Shown here piece after piece: positions 26,215 through 34,069 of a stretch of DNA of 64,000 bases (positions are counted from its first letter, which is position 1; each line of letters begins with the position of its first letter). The DNA is from Beijerinckia sp. 28-YEA-48. GTDB lineage: Bacteria; Pseudomonadota; Alphaproteobacteria; Rhizobiales; Beijerinckiaceae. The position numbers and the translations under genes were made by a program. The stretch spans positions 654,001-718,000 of the forward strand of contig NZ_FNSI01000001.1 in assembly GCF_900104955.1 (NCBI RefSeq). Direction: 5' to 3'. The notes below the pieces were generated by a model. It was not told where the DNA came from and did not search any database. It saw nothing but the letters and a program-made list of their open reading frames with translations.

Positions 26215-26547
26215 CTACCAGGCGCAGATCCGCGTGCGGCTTTCGTCGTTGAACCAGCAGGCGAGGTCCTGCTTGTTGCGTTTGAATTTGCCCGGCAGGG
26301 AGACGTTGCGATCTGTGCCGAGATTGACGAAAGCGGAGGCTAGGCCGGGCTCCTCCATGACCAGAATATAGCGCGGCTTCCTTTTCGCGCTGATCTCGAA
26401 ACTACCGTCCTTATCGGTCGCGCGGAAATCGCAGTCGTAATATCCGTCGCTTGTCGTGAAGCAGCGCGCCAGTTTCGCTTCCGCGATCGCGGGCAGAAGC
26501 AGCAGGCTAACGGCAGTGCTCAATCGAGAAAGAAGACGAAAGGACAT
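26215..26547 (-). CDS. Small exported protein of unknown function
   Basis: A 110-residue protein not recognised as any family. Signal peptide to about residue 24 (AIAEAK), then a mature part with four Cys (positions near 29, 39, 97 and 107), enough for two disulfides, and a beta-rich pattern. GGGGAA precedes the ATG. It stands alone between unrelated genes. Confidence 0.6.
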   Translation of the reverse strand: MSFRLLSRLSTAVSLLLLPAIAEAKLARCFTTSDGYYDCDFRATDKDGSFEISAKRKPRYILVMEEPGLASAFVNLGTDRNVSLPGKFKRNKQDLACWFNDESRTRICAW

Positions 26548-26577
26548 GAGTTCCCCGGACCTCTCTTCGCTGGCTAG

Positions 26578-26612
26578 AGTAAATCACGTTTCGCTAGAAA
26601 CGTAATTTTGCT
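26578..26612. repeat. Dispersed hairpin repeat, copy B
   Basis: AGTAAATCACGTTTC (26578-26592), loop GCTA, GAAACGTAATTTTGCT (26597-26612), then TTTGGACGCGTCTT at 26625-26638 identical to part of copy A. Located between two minus-strand genes. Nothing else is evident between 26640 and 26767. Confidence 0.65.
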
Positions 26613-26767
26613 TAGATCCTCTTATTTGGACGCGTCTTCATTGCGCGACGTTTTTGTCGAGCTGTGAAACGCTATAAAGCAATTGAAATAGGAAGTGCGG
26701 GGGGAGATCAATAGAGCGGAATTGTGCTGGCGTGGGCCTACGATGGGTCCTTTCGCCGCCGCGGGCG

Positions 26768-27943
26768 TTAAAGTCTGATGAAACCGCGCGGTAGCTGATG
26801 CATCCGCTCGATACCGGTTTCGGTGATGAGCACCATTTCGCCGCTCTGTACGCCAGCCTTACCATCAAGCGTCACCACATTCGGCTGGATGACGACAAGC
26901 TGTCCGGCGGCGAAAGGTTGCTCGGGAATCGGCCCGTTGGAGCGTGAGCGGGCGCCGAGCACAGGCGGGAAATAGCCACCGCCATAGCCATGCAGAATAT
27001 CGTCGATGACAGTGAAGCCGGCGTCTTCGATCAGTCCGGAGGCTTTGACGACATCAGCCGGCAGAGCGCCGGCGCGCAGCACAGCAGCCATCGCGTTGAA
27101 AGCGGCCTCCGCCACCGTATGGAGCTCGCGATAAAGCGGCGCCGGTTCTTCGCCGATCGTGAACGAACGCAGGATTTGCCCGGAATGGTCCCAGAACGTG
27201 GCGGTGATTTCAGCGAAGACGATATCGCCCATTTGCAGCCGACGCGTTGAGCAATATTGCGTCGGCACGGCCACCTGCGGATCGTGCATCGACGTGGTGC
27301 CGATGTAATGGATGACGGTCTGTCCGCCGAGGCCGACATAAGCTCGCTCGATCGCATTAGCGAGTTCACGCTCGCTGACACCTGGTTGGGCTGTATCACG
27401 CAAGGCCGCCATGCCGAGATCGGAGAAATAGGCGCCGAGCCTGAACCAATCGAGTTCTTCCGCTGATTTGATGCGGCGCAGATTGACGTAAGCGCGATTC
27501 AGATTGACGAGCGGACCGAAACGAGTGCTGAGCACCGCATGGGCATCGAAGCCCAAGGGGCCGATGACGCCGACGCGGCCCGGCTTGGCATTTCGCTTCG
27601 CCAACTCTTCGACAAGATTGGCCGCCGTGTTTTCTCCGGCCCAGCGCATATCCGCTTGCGGCGCCATCCGTCGCGCGAGGGGCAGGTGATTGTAATAGTG
27701 GATGAAGACCTTGTCCTGTTCGCCGGGCGTGAAGATGCCGGCGGCCTCGTTCGTCACCATCCAATGGGTTAGCCATTGCACGGATGAGCCGGCACGATTG
27801 GCGCCATAGAAGATCAGATGATCGACATTGTTCTCAGCCATCGCCTGGGCAACGGCGGCGCGCCGCCGCTGCATTTCGTTGTCCGAGGCGCGGGGATAGT
27901 CGGTCTCCAGCAAAGGCCGTAGGCGTTCAGGCAATACAGGCAT
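26768..27943 (-). CDS. M24 (creatinase/aminopeptidase P-fold) protein with degenerate metal site
   Basis: A 391-residue pita-bread protein: N-terminal creatinase-N domain, then the M24 domain from about residue 165. In catalytic M24 peptidases the metal ligands are two Asp, His and two Glu. Here FAEITATFWDHSGQ has Glu for the first Asp and no second Asp, HGYGGGY retains a His, and the final ligand region reads GVQSGEMVLITETG with Gly at the usual Glu. It may be a non-peptidase hydrolase or an inactive paralog. It lies 33 bp downstream of the LacI-type gene in the same direction. ATG at 27946 is equally possible. Confidence 0.75.
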   Translation of the reverse strand: MPVLPERLRPLLETDYPRASDNEMQRRRAAVAQAMAENNVDHLIFYGANRAGSSVQWLTHWMVTNEAAGIFTPGEQDKVFIHYYNHLPLARRMAPQADMRWAGENTAANLVEELAKRNAKPGRVGVIGPLGFDAHAVLSTRFGPLVNLNRAYVNLRRIKSAEELDWFRLGAYFSDLGMAALRDTAQPGVSERELANAIERAYVGLGGQTVIHYIGTTSMHDPQVAVPTQYCSTRRLQMGDIVFAEITATFWDHSGQILRSFTIGEEPAPLYRELHTVAEAAFNAMAAVLRAGALPADVVKASGLIEDAGFTVIDDILHGYGGGYFPPVLGARSRSNGPIPEQPFAAGQLVVIQPNVVTLDGKAGVQSGEMVLITETGIERMHQLPRGFIRL

Positions 27944-27978
27944 CATCGGTCGTCTCGCCCTCTGAAGGCTGCTGGATC

Positions 27979-29055
27979 TCAGGTTCGGTCTTTGACCGTG
28001 CGGCGGGGCACCTTGCTGGCGATATCCTGGGGCGGCGCTGTCGAGTTTCGCACCACGAGATCGACCGGCAGAACGATATGCTGCGGCACGGGGCGGCTCG
28101 ACAGCTCGCGCATCTGCTCGAACAGCAATTCGGCCGCCACATAACCGACCTTGTGCTGCTGAATGCGAATCGTCGTCAGCGGTGGATCGATGCGATCGAC
28201 CATCGGCATGTCGTTGAAGCCGGTGACGGAGACATCGGTCGGGCAGACAAGGCCACGGCGTCGCAGCGCTGAAATGGCGCCGATCGCCAGGCGATCGTTG
28301 GAGCAATGCACAGCGGTGAATTCGATCCCGCGCGCCAGTAATTCTTCCATGCAACGTTCGCCTGAGCTTTCGTTGAAGTCGCTGGCAAAGACGATATTGG
28401 ACGCATCGGTCTGGATGCCGAATTCAGGGGCGATTTGCAGAAAGGCCTCATGACGGCGCTGGCCGGTGGAGATCGTTTGATCGCCGGCGATGGTGCAAAT
28501 GCGGCGATGACCGAGCGCTGCAAGATGGGTGAGCATGCGGCGCACGCCATCTTCTTCATCGCTAGTGACGGAGGGAATGGTGGGATCGTCCATACGTCGG
28601 TTGACGGTGATCACGGGCGTGCCTTGGGTGGCGAGATCGCGGATGCGGCCATCGTCACGATGCACGGAGGCGATGACCAGACCGTCGACGCCGCGCGCCG
28701 CCAAGGCATCGATCATCGCGGCTTCGCGTTCCATGCCGCCATCGGTGTTGACGAGCACGGTCGCATAGCCGTGTTCCATCAAGGCGTCTTCGACGCCACG
28801 GATGATTGGTGGGAAGATCGAGTTGGTGATGTCGGGCACGACGACACCAACGATCTTCGTGCGCGTGGTGCGCAGGCTGTAGGCTGCGGTGTTGGGGATG
28901 TAGCCCAGCGCACGGCTGGCGGCGGCGATCTTACGGACGATGTCCGAGGTGATGAGGTGGCGCGTTTCTGGATTGAGCGCGCGGGAAACGGTCGACACAT
29001 GGACGCCGACACTTTCGGCCACGTCCTTCAGGGTTGCACGCCGGCGTTTCAGCAT
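27979..29055 (-). CDS. LacI-family transcriptional regulator
   Basis: A 358-residue LacI/GalR repressor. The N-terminal helix-turn-helix ATLKDVAESVGVHVSTVSRALN is followed by the hinge helix (ALGYIPNTAAYSLRT) and the periplasmic-binding-like effector domain (VVVPDITNSIFPPIIRGVEDAL...). The start at 29055 has AGGAT upstream. Two LacI-type palindromes lie in the divergent intergenic region, so it probably controls both its own M24 operon and the nine-gene catabolic operon opposite. The inducer is unknown, and LacI-family members outside sugar metabolism are common. Confidence 0.9.
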   Translation of the reverse strand: MLKRRRATLKDVAESVGVHVSTVSRALNPETRHLITSDIVRKIAAASRALGYIPNTAAYSLRTTRTKIVGVVVPDITNSIFPPIIRGVEDALMEHGYATVLVNTDGGMEREAAMIDALAARGVDGLVIASVHRDDGRIRDLATQGTPVITVNRRMDDPTIPSVTSDEEDGVRRMLTHLAALGHRRICTIAGDQTISTGQRRHEAFLQIAPEFGIQTDASNIVFASDFNESSGERCMEELLARGIEFTAVHCSNDRLAIGAISALRRRGLVCPTDVSVTGFNDMPMVDRIDPPLTTIRIQQHKVGYVAAELLFEQMRELSSRPVPQHIVLPVDLVVRNSTAPPQDIASKVPRRTVKDRT

Positions 29056-29098
29056 CTGAATCCTGTCATGCTTTGGGGAAACCAGAATAAGCGCGTAT

Positions 29099-29110
29099 GC
29101 AAACGTTTGC
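29099..29110. promoter_or_regulatory. LacI-type operator 1
   Basis: GCAAACGTTTGC is a perfect 12-bp palindrome with the central CG typical of LacI/GalR operators. It lies 44 bp upstream of the lacI-type start. Confidence 0.75.
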
Positions 29111-29154
29111 CAAGTGTGTTTGTAATTTTTGCACCGCACACAAAAAGTTCTCTA

Positions 29155-29183
29155 TTGACAGGGAAGGAGAGGGCATCAAGAAT
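29155..29183 (+). promoter_or_regulatory. Candidate promoter of the catabolic operon
   Basis: Perfect -35 TTGACA (29155-29160), 17-bp spacer, weak -10 AAGAAT (29178-29183). Operator 2 starts 1 bp after this -10, so bound repressor would occlude initiation. Confidence 0.5.
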
Positions 29184-29184
29184 A

Positions 29185-29198
29185 TGCAATCGATTGCA
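29185..29198. promoter_or_regulatory. LacI-type operator 2
   Basis: TGCAATCGATTGCA is a perfect 14-bp palindrome with central CG. Its centre is 87 bp from that of operator 1, about eight helical turns, compatible with loop formation. Confidence 0.75.
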
Positions 29199-29264
29199 CA
29201 ATAGATCGCGTTGTCGATCAAGCCAGGCTCGGCGTAGCATCGCCGTAGCGGAGGAGAGGCGGCT

Positions 29265-30569
29265 ATGAACATTGCGAACGCGCTGCGGCCCAATATCCTG
29301 AAACCCGAGGATCTGTCGCCGAACTGGCGCTGGGAGCGCGCCATCCCCGCCTATGGGCACACCTCCGTCGATTTCGAGCGACGGGTCGATCACGACCGGC
29401 TCCGTAAATATCGCCTGGCGCGGGCGCGGCAGGCGCTGAAGAACTCCCAATGCGGCGCGCTGCTGCTCTTCGACGTCAACAACATCCGCTACGTCAGCGG
29501 CACCAAGATCGGCGAATGGGAGCGCGACAAGCTCTGCCGCTTTGCTTTGCTGGCGGGCGATAATGAGCCGATCGTCTGGGACTTCGGCTCTGCCGCCATC
29601 CACCACAAGGTCTATTGCGACTGGCTGCCGGAGGCGAGCTGGCGCGCTGGTATGCTCGGCATGCGCGGCACCGTGCCGCCGTCCGTCGGGTTGATGAAAT
29701 TCCACGCCGAGGAGATCATGGATCTGCTGCGGCAGGCCGGCGTCGCCGACATGCAGGTGGGCGTCGATCTGGCCGAGACGGCGATGTTCTTCGAGTTGCA
29801 GAAGGTCGGCATGAAGGTCGTCGACGGCCAGCAGATCATGCTGGATGCGCGCGAGATCAAGAACATCGACGAGATCGTGCTGCTCAATCAGGCGGCCGCC
29901 ATGGTCGATGGCGTCTATCACATGATCCACACGGAGCTGAAGCCGGGCATCCGCGAGAACGACATCGTCGCGCTGGCCAATAAGATGCTCTACGAGATGG
30001 GTTCTGACGACGTCGAGGCGATCAACGCCATTTCCGGCGAACGCTGCAACCCGCATCCGCACAATTTCACCGACCGCATCATTCGGCCGGGCGACCAGGC
30101 CTTCTTTGACATCCTGCAGTCCTATCAGGGCTATCGAACCTGCTATTACCGCACGTTCAACGTCGGCCGCGCCACCGATGCGCAACGGGATGCCTATAAG
30201 AAATGTCGCGAGTGGCTCGACAATGCGATTGCGCTGATCAAGCCGGGCGTGTCCACCGATACGGTCGCGAAAGTGTGGCCGAAGGCGGAAGAGTTTGGCT
30301 TCCCGAGCGAGCTGGCGGCTTTCGGCCTGCAATTCGGCCATGGCCTGGGGTTGGCGCTGCACGAGCGCCCGATCATCTCGCGGCTGGTCTCCCTCGACAA
30401 TCCGATGGAGATCAAGACCGGCATGGTCTTCGCGCTCGAAACCTATTGTCCGGCAACGGACGGCTATTCGGCGGCGCGCATCGAGGAAGAGGTGGTCGTC
30501 ACCGATCGCGGCTGCCAGGTGATCAGCCTGTTCCCGGCCGAAGAACTGCCGATCGCCAATCGCTACTAA
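29265..30569 (+). CDS. M24-fold hydrolase/lyase, creatinase- or DddP-like
   Basis: A 434-residue M24 protein. The N-terminal domain (GALLLFDVNNIRYVSGT near residue 65) resembles creatinase and DMSP lyase DddP. In the catalytic domain the first Asp (FFDI), the His (GHGLGLALHERP), and both Glu (FALETY; ARIEEEVVV) are present. The second Asp is replaced: YRTCYYRTF where SDxTR is usual. So the metal site is atypical and peptidase activity is doubtful. First gene of the LacI-controlled operon, with GGAGGAG before the ATG. It may open or cleave the entering substrate (inference). Confidence 0.78.
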   Translation: MNIANALRPNILKPEDLSPNWRWERAIPAYGHTSVDFERRVDHDRLRKYRLARARQALKNSQCGALLLFDVNNIRYVSGTKIGEWERDKLCRFALLAGDNEPIVWDFGSAAIHHKVYCDWLPEASWRAGMLGMRGTVPPSVGLMKFHAEEIMDLLRQAGVADMQVGVDLAETAMFFELQKVGMKVVDGQQIMLDAREIKNIDEIVLLNQAAAMVDGVYHMIHTELKPGIRENDIVALANKMLYEMGSDDVEAINAISGERCNPHPHNFTDRIIRPGDQAFFDILQSYQGYRTCYYRTFNVGRATDAQRDAYKKCREWLDNAIALIKPGVSTDTVAKVWPKAEEFGFPSELAAFGLQFGHGLGLALHERPIISRLVSLDNPMEIKTGMVFALETYCPATDGYSAARIEEEVVVTDRGCQVISLFPAEELPIANRY

Positions 30570-30592
30570 AAACAAGCCGGGAGGTGCGCCGC

Positions 30593-31603
30593 ATGACCGT
30601 CGCAGAAGCCATCGTCAATGATGATATCGGCCTCGACAAGCGCCGAGAGCTGTATCGTTCGCAGCTTGAAATCAGACTGTTCGAGAAGCGGGCCTATGAT
30701 CTGTTTCTGCAGAATCTGGTGAAAGGCACCAGCCATCTGTCGCTTGGACAGGAGGCGATCGCCGCCGGCTTTGCCGGCGCGATGAAGAAAGGCGATCTGT
30801 CGTTCTGTACCTATCGCGGCCATGCCCATACTTTGGCGCGTGGCGTTTCGATGGAGAAAGTGCTCGGCGAGCTGATGCAGCGCGACAACGGCCTGATGCG
30901 CGGCAAGGGCGGCTCGATGCATCTGACATCGGTCGACCACGGCGTGATGGGCTCCTATGCGATCATCGGCGCGCATTTGCCGATCGCCTGTGGCGCCGCC
31001 TGGCGGGCGCAATATCTTGGCCAGGACGATGTGACCGTCTGTTTCTTCGGCGATGGCACAACCAATATCGGGGCGTTTCACGAGGCGGTTAATTTCGCCA
31101 AAGTGTGGATGCTGCCGGTGGTCTTCGTCTGCGAAAACAATCTCTATATGGAATATACGCCGATCGGCGATGTCACGGCTGTGGAACATCCAGCGGCTGA
31201 TCGCGCCGCGGCCTATGGGCTCGAAAGGATTATCGTCGATGGCAATGATGCGGACGCGGTCTATCGCGTCGCGCAGACAGCCTTCGCGAAAGCGCGCGCC
31301 GGGCAGGGGCCGTCGCTGATCGAGTGCATGACCTATCGCCATTCCGGTCATTCCCGTGCCGATCCCGGTGCCTATCGCCCCAAGGGCGAGTTGGAGAAAT
31401 GGCTCAAGCACGATCCGATCAAACTCTATCGCCAGCGGCTCGGCGAGTTCGGCATAGCCGAAGCCGATATCGCCGCCATCGATACGGACGTTGCCAAACA
31501 GGTCGATGAGGCGACGGAGGCGTGCAAGGCAGCTGGCCTGCCGCCGGAATCGATCCTCTGCACAGATGTTTATGCCGATGGAGGCTGGGCGTGGCGGAAC
31601 TGA
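30593..31603 (+). CDS. 2-oxoacid dehydrogenase E1 component, alpha subunit
   Basis: A 336-residue thiamine-diphosphate E1 alpha subunit of the pyruvate/acetoin/branched-chain type. The ThDP motif GDGTTNIGAFHEAVNFA...CENN lies near residue 160, RGKGGSMH near 103, and the phosphorylation-loop-like YRHSGHSRADPGAYR near 255. GGGAGG lies 8 bases before the ATG. It pairs with the next gene. With E2 present but E3 absent from the cluster, a shared dihydrolipoamide dehydrogenase must be encoded elsewhere. Substrate might be pyruvate from the aldolase step or a pathway-specific 2-oxo acid. Confidence 0.9.
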   Translation: MTVAEAIVNDDIGLDKRRELYRSQLEIRLFEKRAYDLFLQNLVKGTSHLSLGQEAIAAGFAGAMKKGDLSFCTYRGHAHTLARGVSMEKVLGELMQRDNGLMRGKGGSMHLTSVDHGVMGSYAIIGAHLPIACGAAWRAQYLGQDDVTVCFFGDGTTNIGAFHEAVNFAKVWMLPVVFVCENNLYMEYTPIGDVTAVEHPAADRAAAYGLERIIVDGNDADAVYRVAQTAFAKARAGQGPSLIECMTYRHSGHSRADPGAYRPKGELEKWLKHDPIKLYRQRLGEFGIAEADIAAIDTDVAKQVDEATEACKAAGLPPESILCTDVYADGGWAWRN

Positions 31604-32568
31604 GCTATCGGGACGCGGTTGCACGCGGCATCGCCCAGGAAATGGAGCGCGACGAACGCGTTGTCTTTCTAGGGGAGGATGTCGCCAAGGCGGGCGGCGT
31701 GTTTAAGGCGACGGTCGGGCTTTACGATCGTTTCGGCCCGAAGCGCGTGCGCGATACGCCGATCTCCGAACAGGCCATTCTCGGCGCGGCCATGGGCGCG
31801 GCGATGACGGGCTTGCGGCCGATCGCCGAAATCATGTTCTCGGATTTTCTGGCGGTCTGTTTCGACTTCATCGCCAATGAGTTTCCGAAAGTGCGCTACA
31901 TGACCAACGGACAGCTTGGCTGCCCTCTGGTGGTGCGCACGGGCAATGGGGCTGGATCGCGCTTTGGCGCCCAGCATTCGCAATCGGTCGAAAACTGGTC
32001 GATGATGATTCCGGGCCTGAAAGTGGTGGCGCCATCGAGCCCCGCCGATGTGGTCGGACTTCTGGCGGCGGCCGTGCGTGATCCCAATCCGGTGATCTTC
32101 TACGAGCACAAGTCGCTTTATGCCGTCAAAGGCGAGGTGCCGGATGGCGAGATCCTCGACACGCTGGGTACGGCGAAAATCCTGCGGCCGGGTCGTGATG
32201 CAACGATCGTCGCGCTGGCGCTGATGGTGCCGCGCGCCCTGGAAGCAGCCGAGATTCTGGCCCGCGATCATGGCATTGATTGCGAGGTGATCGACGTGCG
32301 CTCGCTGGTGCCGCTCGACACCCAAACAATCCTGGGTTCCATCGTCAAGACTGGCCGTCTGTTCACGGTCGAGGAAAATCCGCGTCTTCTGGGTTGGGGC
32401 GCCGAGATCGCCTCAATTGCGGCCGATGAGACCTTCTATGATCTCGATGGACCGATCGTGCGGATCACGACACCGCATATTCCGCTGCCGGCTGCCGATA
32501 ATCTGGAAGATATCGTGCTGCCGACGCCGGCGCGGATCGTCGAGAAAATCGTTCGCGCGATGAATTGA
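31591..32568 (+). CDS. 2-oxoacid dehydrogenase E1 component, beta subunit
   Basis: A 325-residue transketolase-like E1 beta subunit: FLGEDVAKAGGVFKAT, DTPISEQAILGAAMGAA near residue 58, GAGSRFGAQHSQS near 122, and VIDVRSLVPLDTQTI near 235. GTG start at 31591 with GGAGGC upstream, inside the last codons of E1 alpha, indicates coupled translation. An acetoin-dehydrogenase-type complex is an alternative to pyruvate. Confidence 0.9.
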   Translation: MAELSYRDAVARGIAQEMERDERVVFLGEDVAKAGGVFKATVGLYDRFGPKRVRDTPISEQAILGAAMGAAMTGLRPIAEIMFSDFLAVCFDFIANEFPKVRYMTNGQLGCPLVVRTGNGAGSRFGAQHSQSVENWSMMIPGLKVVAPSSPADVVGLLAAAVRDPNPVIFYEHKSLYAVKGEVPDGEILDTLGTAKILRPGRDATIVALALMVPRALEAAEILARDHGIDCEVIDVRSLVPLDTQTILGSIVKTGRLFTVEENPRLLGWGAEIASIAADETFYDLDGPIVRITTPHIPLPAADNLEDIVLPTPARIVEKIVRAMN

Positions 32569-32581
32569 AAGCGAGGACCCC

Positions 32582-34033
32582 ATGGATGCGAAACCGATCA
32601 TGGATGTACCCACCGGCCTGTTCATCGGCGGGAAATTTGTCGATGCCTCCGATGGCGGCCGTTTCGACGTCATCAACCCGGCGACCGAGCAGGTTCTGAC
32701 CTCTGTCGCCAGCGCCACGGTGGAAGACGGCCTGAAGGCGCTCGATGCGGCGGAAGCCGCGTTCGCCGGCTGGGCGCAGCAGACGCCGCGTGCGCGCGCC
32801 GAAGTGCTGCGCAAGGCTTATGAGTTGATCATCGCTGATCAAGACCGGCTGGCGCGGATCATCACGCTGGAAAATGGTAAAGCGCTGTCCGATGCACGCG
32901 GCGAGATCGCTTATGCAGCGGAATTCTTCCGCTGGTATGCGGAAGAGGCGGTGCGCAATATCGGCGAGGTGATGCGAGCGCCGTCGAGTGGCGCGCGCAT
33001 TCTGGTGCAGCACAAGCCGATCGGCATCGCCGTTCTGGTGACGCCGTGGAATTTCCCCGCCGCGATGGCGACGCGCAAGATCGGCCCGGCTTTGGCCGCC
33101 GGTTGTCCGGTGATCGTCAAGCCGGCTTCGGATACGCCGCTCACGATGCTGGCGCTGATGCCTATTCTGGAAAAGGCTGGCGTGCCGGCTGGCGTCGTCA
33201 ACGTGCTACCGTCGCGCAAGTCGGGGCCCCTGGTCGATAAGCTTCTGCATGATCCGCGCGCGCGCATCGTCTCCTTCACTGGATCGACTGGCGTTGGACG
33301 CACGTTGCTGCATGCAGCCGCCGACAATGTGGTCAATAGCGCCATGGAATTGGGCGGTAATGCACCGTTCATCGTCTGCGCCGATGCGGATATCGATGCC
33401 GCGGTCGAAGGCGCGTTGATCGCCAAGATGCGCAATATGGGCGAGGCTTGCACGGCGGCCAATCGCTTCTATGTGCACCACGACGTCCACGATACCTTCG
33501 CCGCCAAACTGGCCGAACGTATGCGCAAGATGAAAGTCGGCAATGGCCTAGAGGATGGTGTTGAGGTCGGTGCGTTGGTCAATGCGGAGACGCGCAACAA
33601 GGTGGAGCATTTCGTTGGTGATGCTGTCGCCAAGGGCGCAGAGATCGTTACCGGCGGCGAGGTGACGCCTGGCAAGGGCTATTTCTATCCGCCGACGGTA
33701 TTGGTCAATGTGCCCGATACGGCGGAATGTCTGCGCGATGAAATCTTCGGTCCCGTCGCCGTGTTGCAACGTTTCACTTCGGAAGAGGAAGTGGTGCGCC
33801 GCGCCAACGACACGGAATATGGCCTAGTCGCTTATCTTTATACGGCCGATTTGAAACGTGGCCTGGCGCTGAGCGAGAAGCTCGAGTTCGGCATGGTCGG
33901 CCTCAACCGCGGCCTGGTTTCCGATCCAGCGGCACCATTTGGCGGCGTGAAGCAATCGGGCATTGGGCGCGAGGGCGCGCACGAAGGCCTGATGGAGTTC
34001 TTGGAGACACAATACATCTCCGTTGCTTGGTGA
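32582..34033 (+). CDS. NAD(P)-dependent aldehyde dehydrogenase, succinate-semialdehyde type
   Basis: A 483-residue ALDH. LVTPWNFPAAMATRKIGPALAAG lies near residue 150, FTGSTGVGR near 231, the general base in MELGGN is E256, and the nucleophile is C290 (EACTAANR). Closest to succinate/glutarate-semialdehyde dehydrogenases (GabD). In this operon it would oxidise the succinic semialdehyde released by an HpaI-like aldolase. Start 13 bp after E1 beta with GCGAGG upstream. Confidence 0.88.
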   Translation: MDAKPIMDVPTGLFIGGKFVDASDGGRFDVINPATEQVLTSVASATVEDGLKALDAAEAAFAGWAQQTPRARAEVLRKAYELIIADQDRLARIITLENGKALSDARGEIAYAAEFFRWYAEEAVRNIGEVMRAPSSGARILVQHKPIGIAVLVTPWNFPAAMATRKIGPALAAGCPVIVKPASDTPLTMLALMPILEKAGVPAGVVNVLPSRKSGPLVDKLLHDPRARIVSFTGSTGVGRTLLHAAADNVVNSAMELGGNAPFIVCADADIDAAVEGALIAKMRNMGEACTAANRFYVHHDVHDTFAAKLAERMRKMKVGNGLEDGVEVGALVNAETRNKVEHFVGDAVAKGAEIVTGGEVTPGKGYFYPPTVLVNVPDTAECLRDEIFGPVAVLQRFTSEEEVVRRANDTEYGLVAYLYTADLKRGLALSEKLEFGMVGLNRGLVSDPAAPFGGVKQSGIGREGAHEGLMEFLETQYISVAW

Positions 34034-34069
34034 TCAGAACTTGGTGATCAGAGAGACAGGGCTGGTTCT

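Noticed and set aside
29049-30575. 508-codon open frame on the minus strand opposite the M24 gene
   Set aside because: Translation shows only complement-type Asp/Arg/Val-rich sequence without motifs; the plus-strand gene has clear family motifs and a ribosome site.
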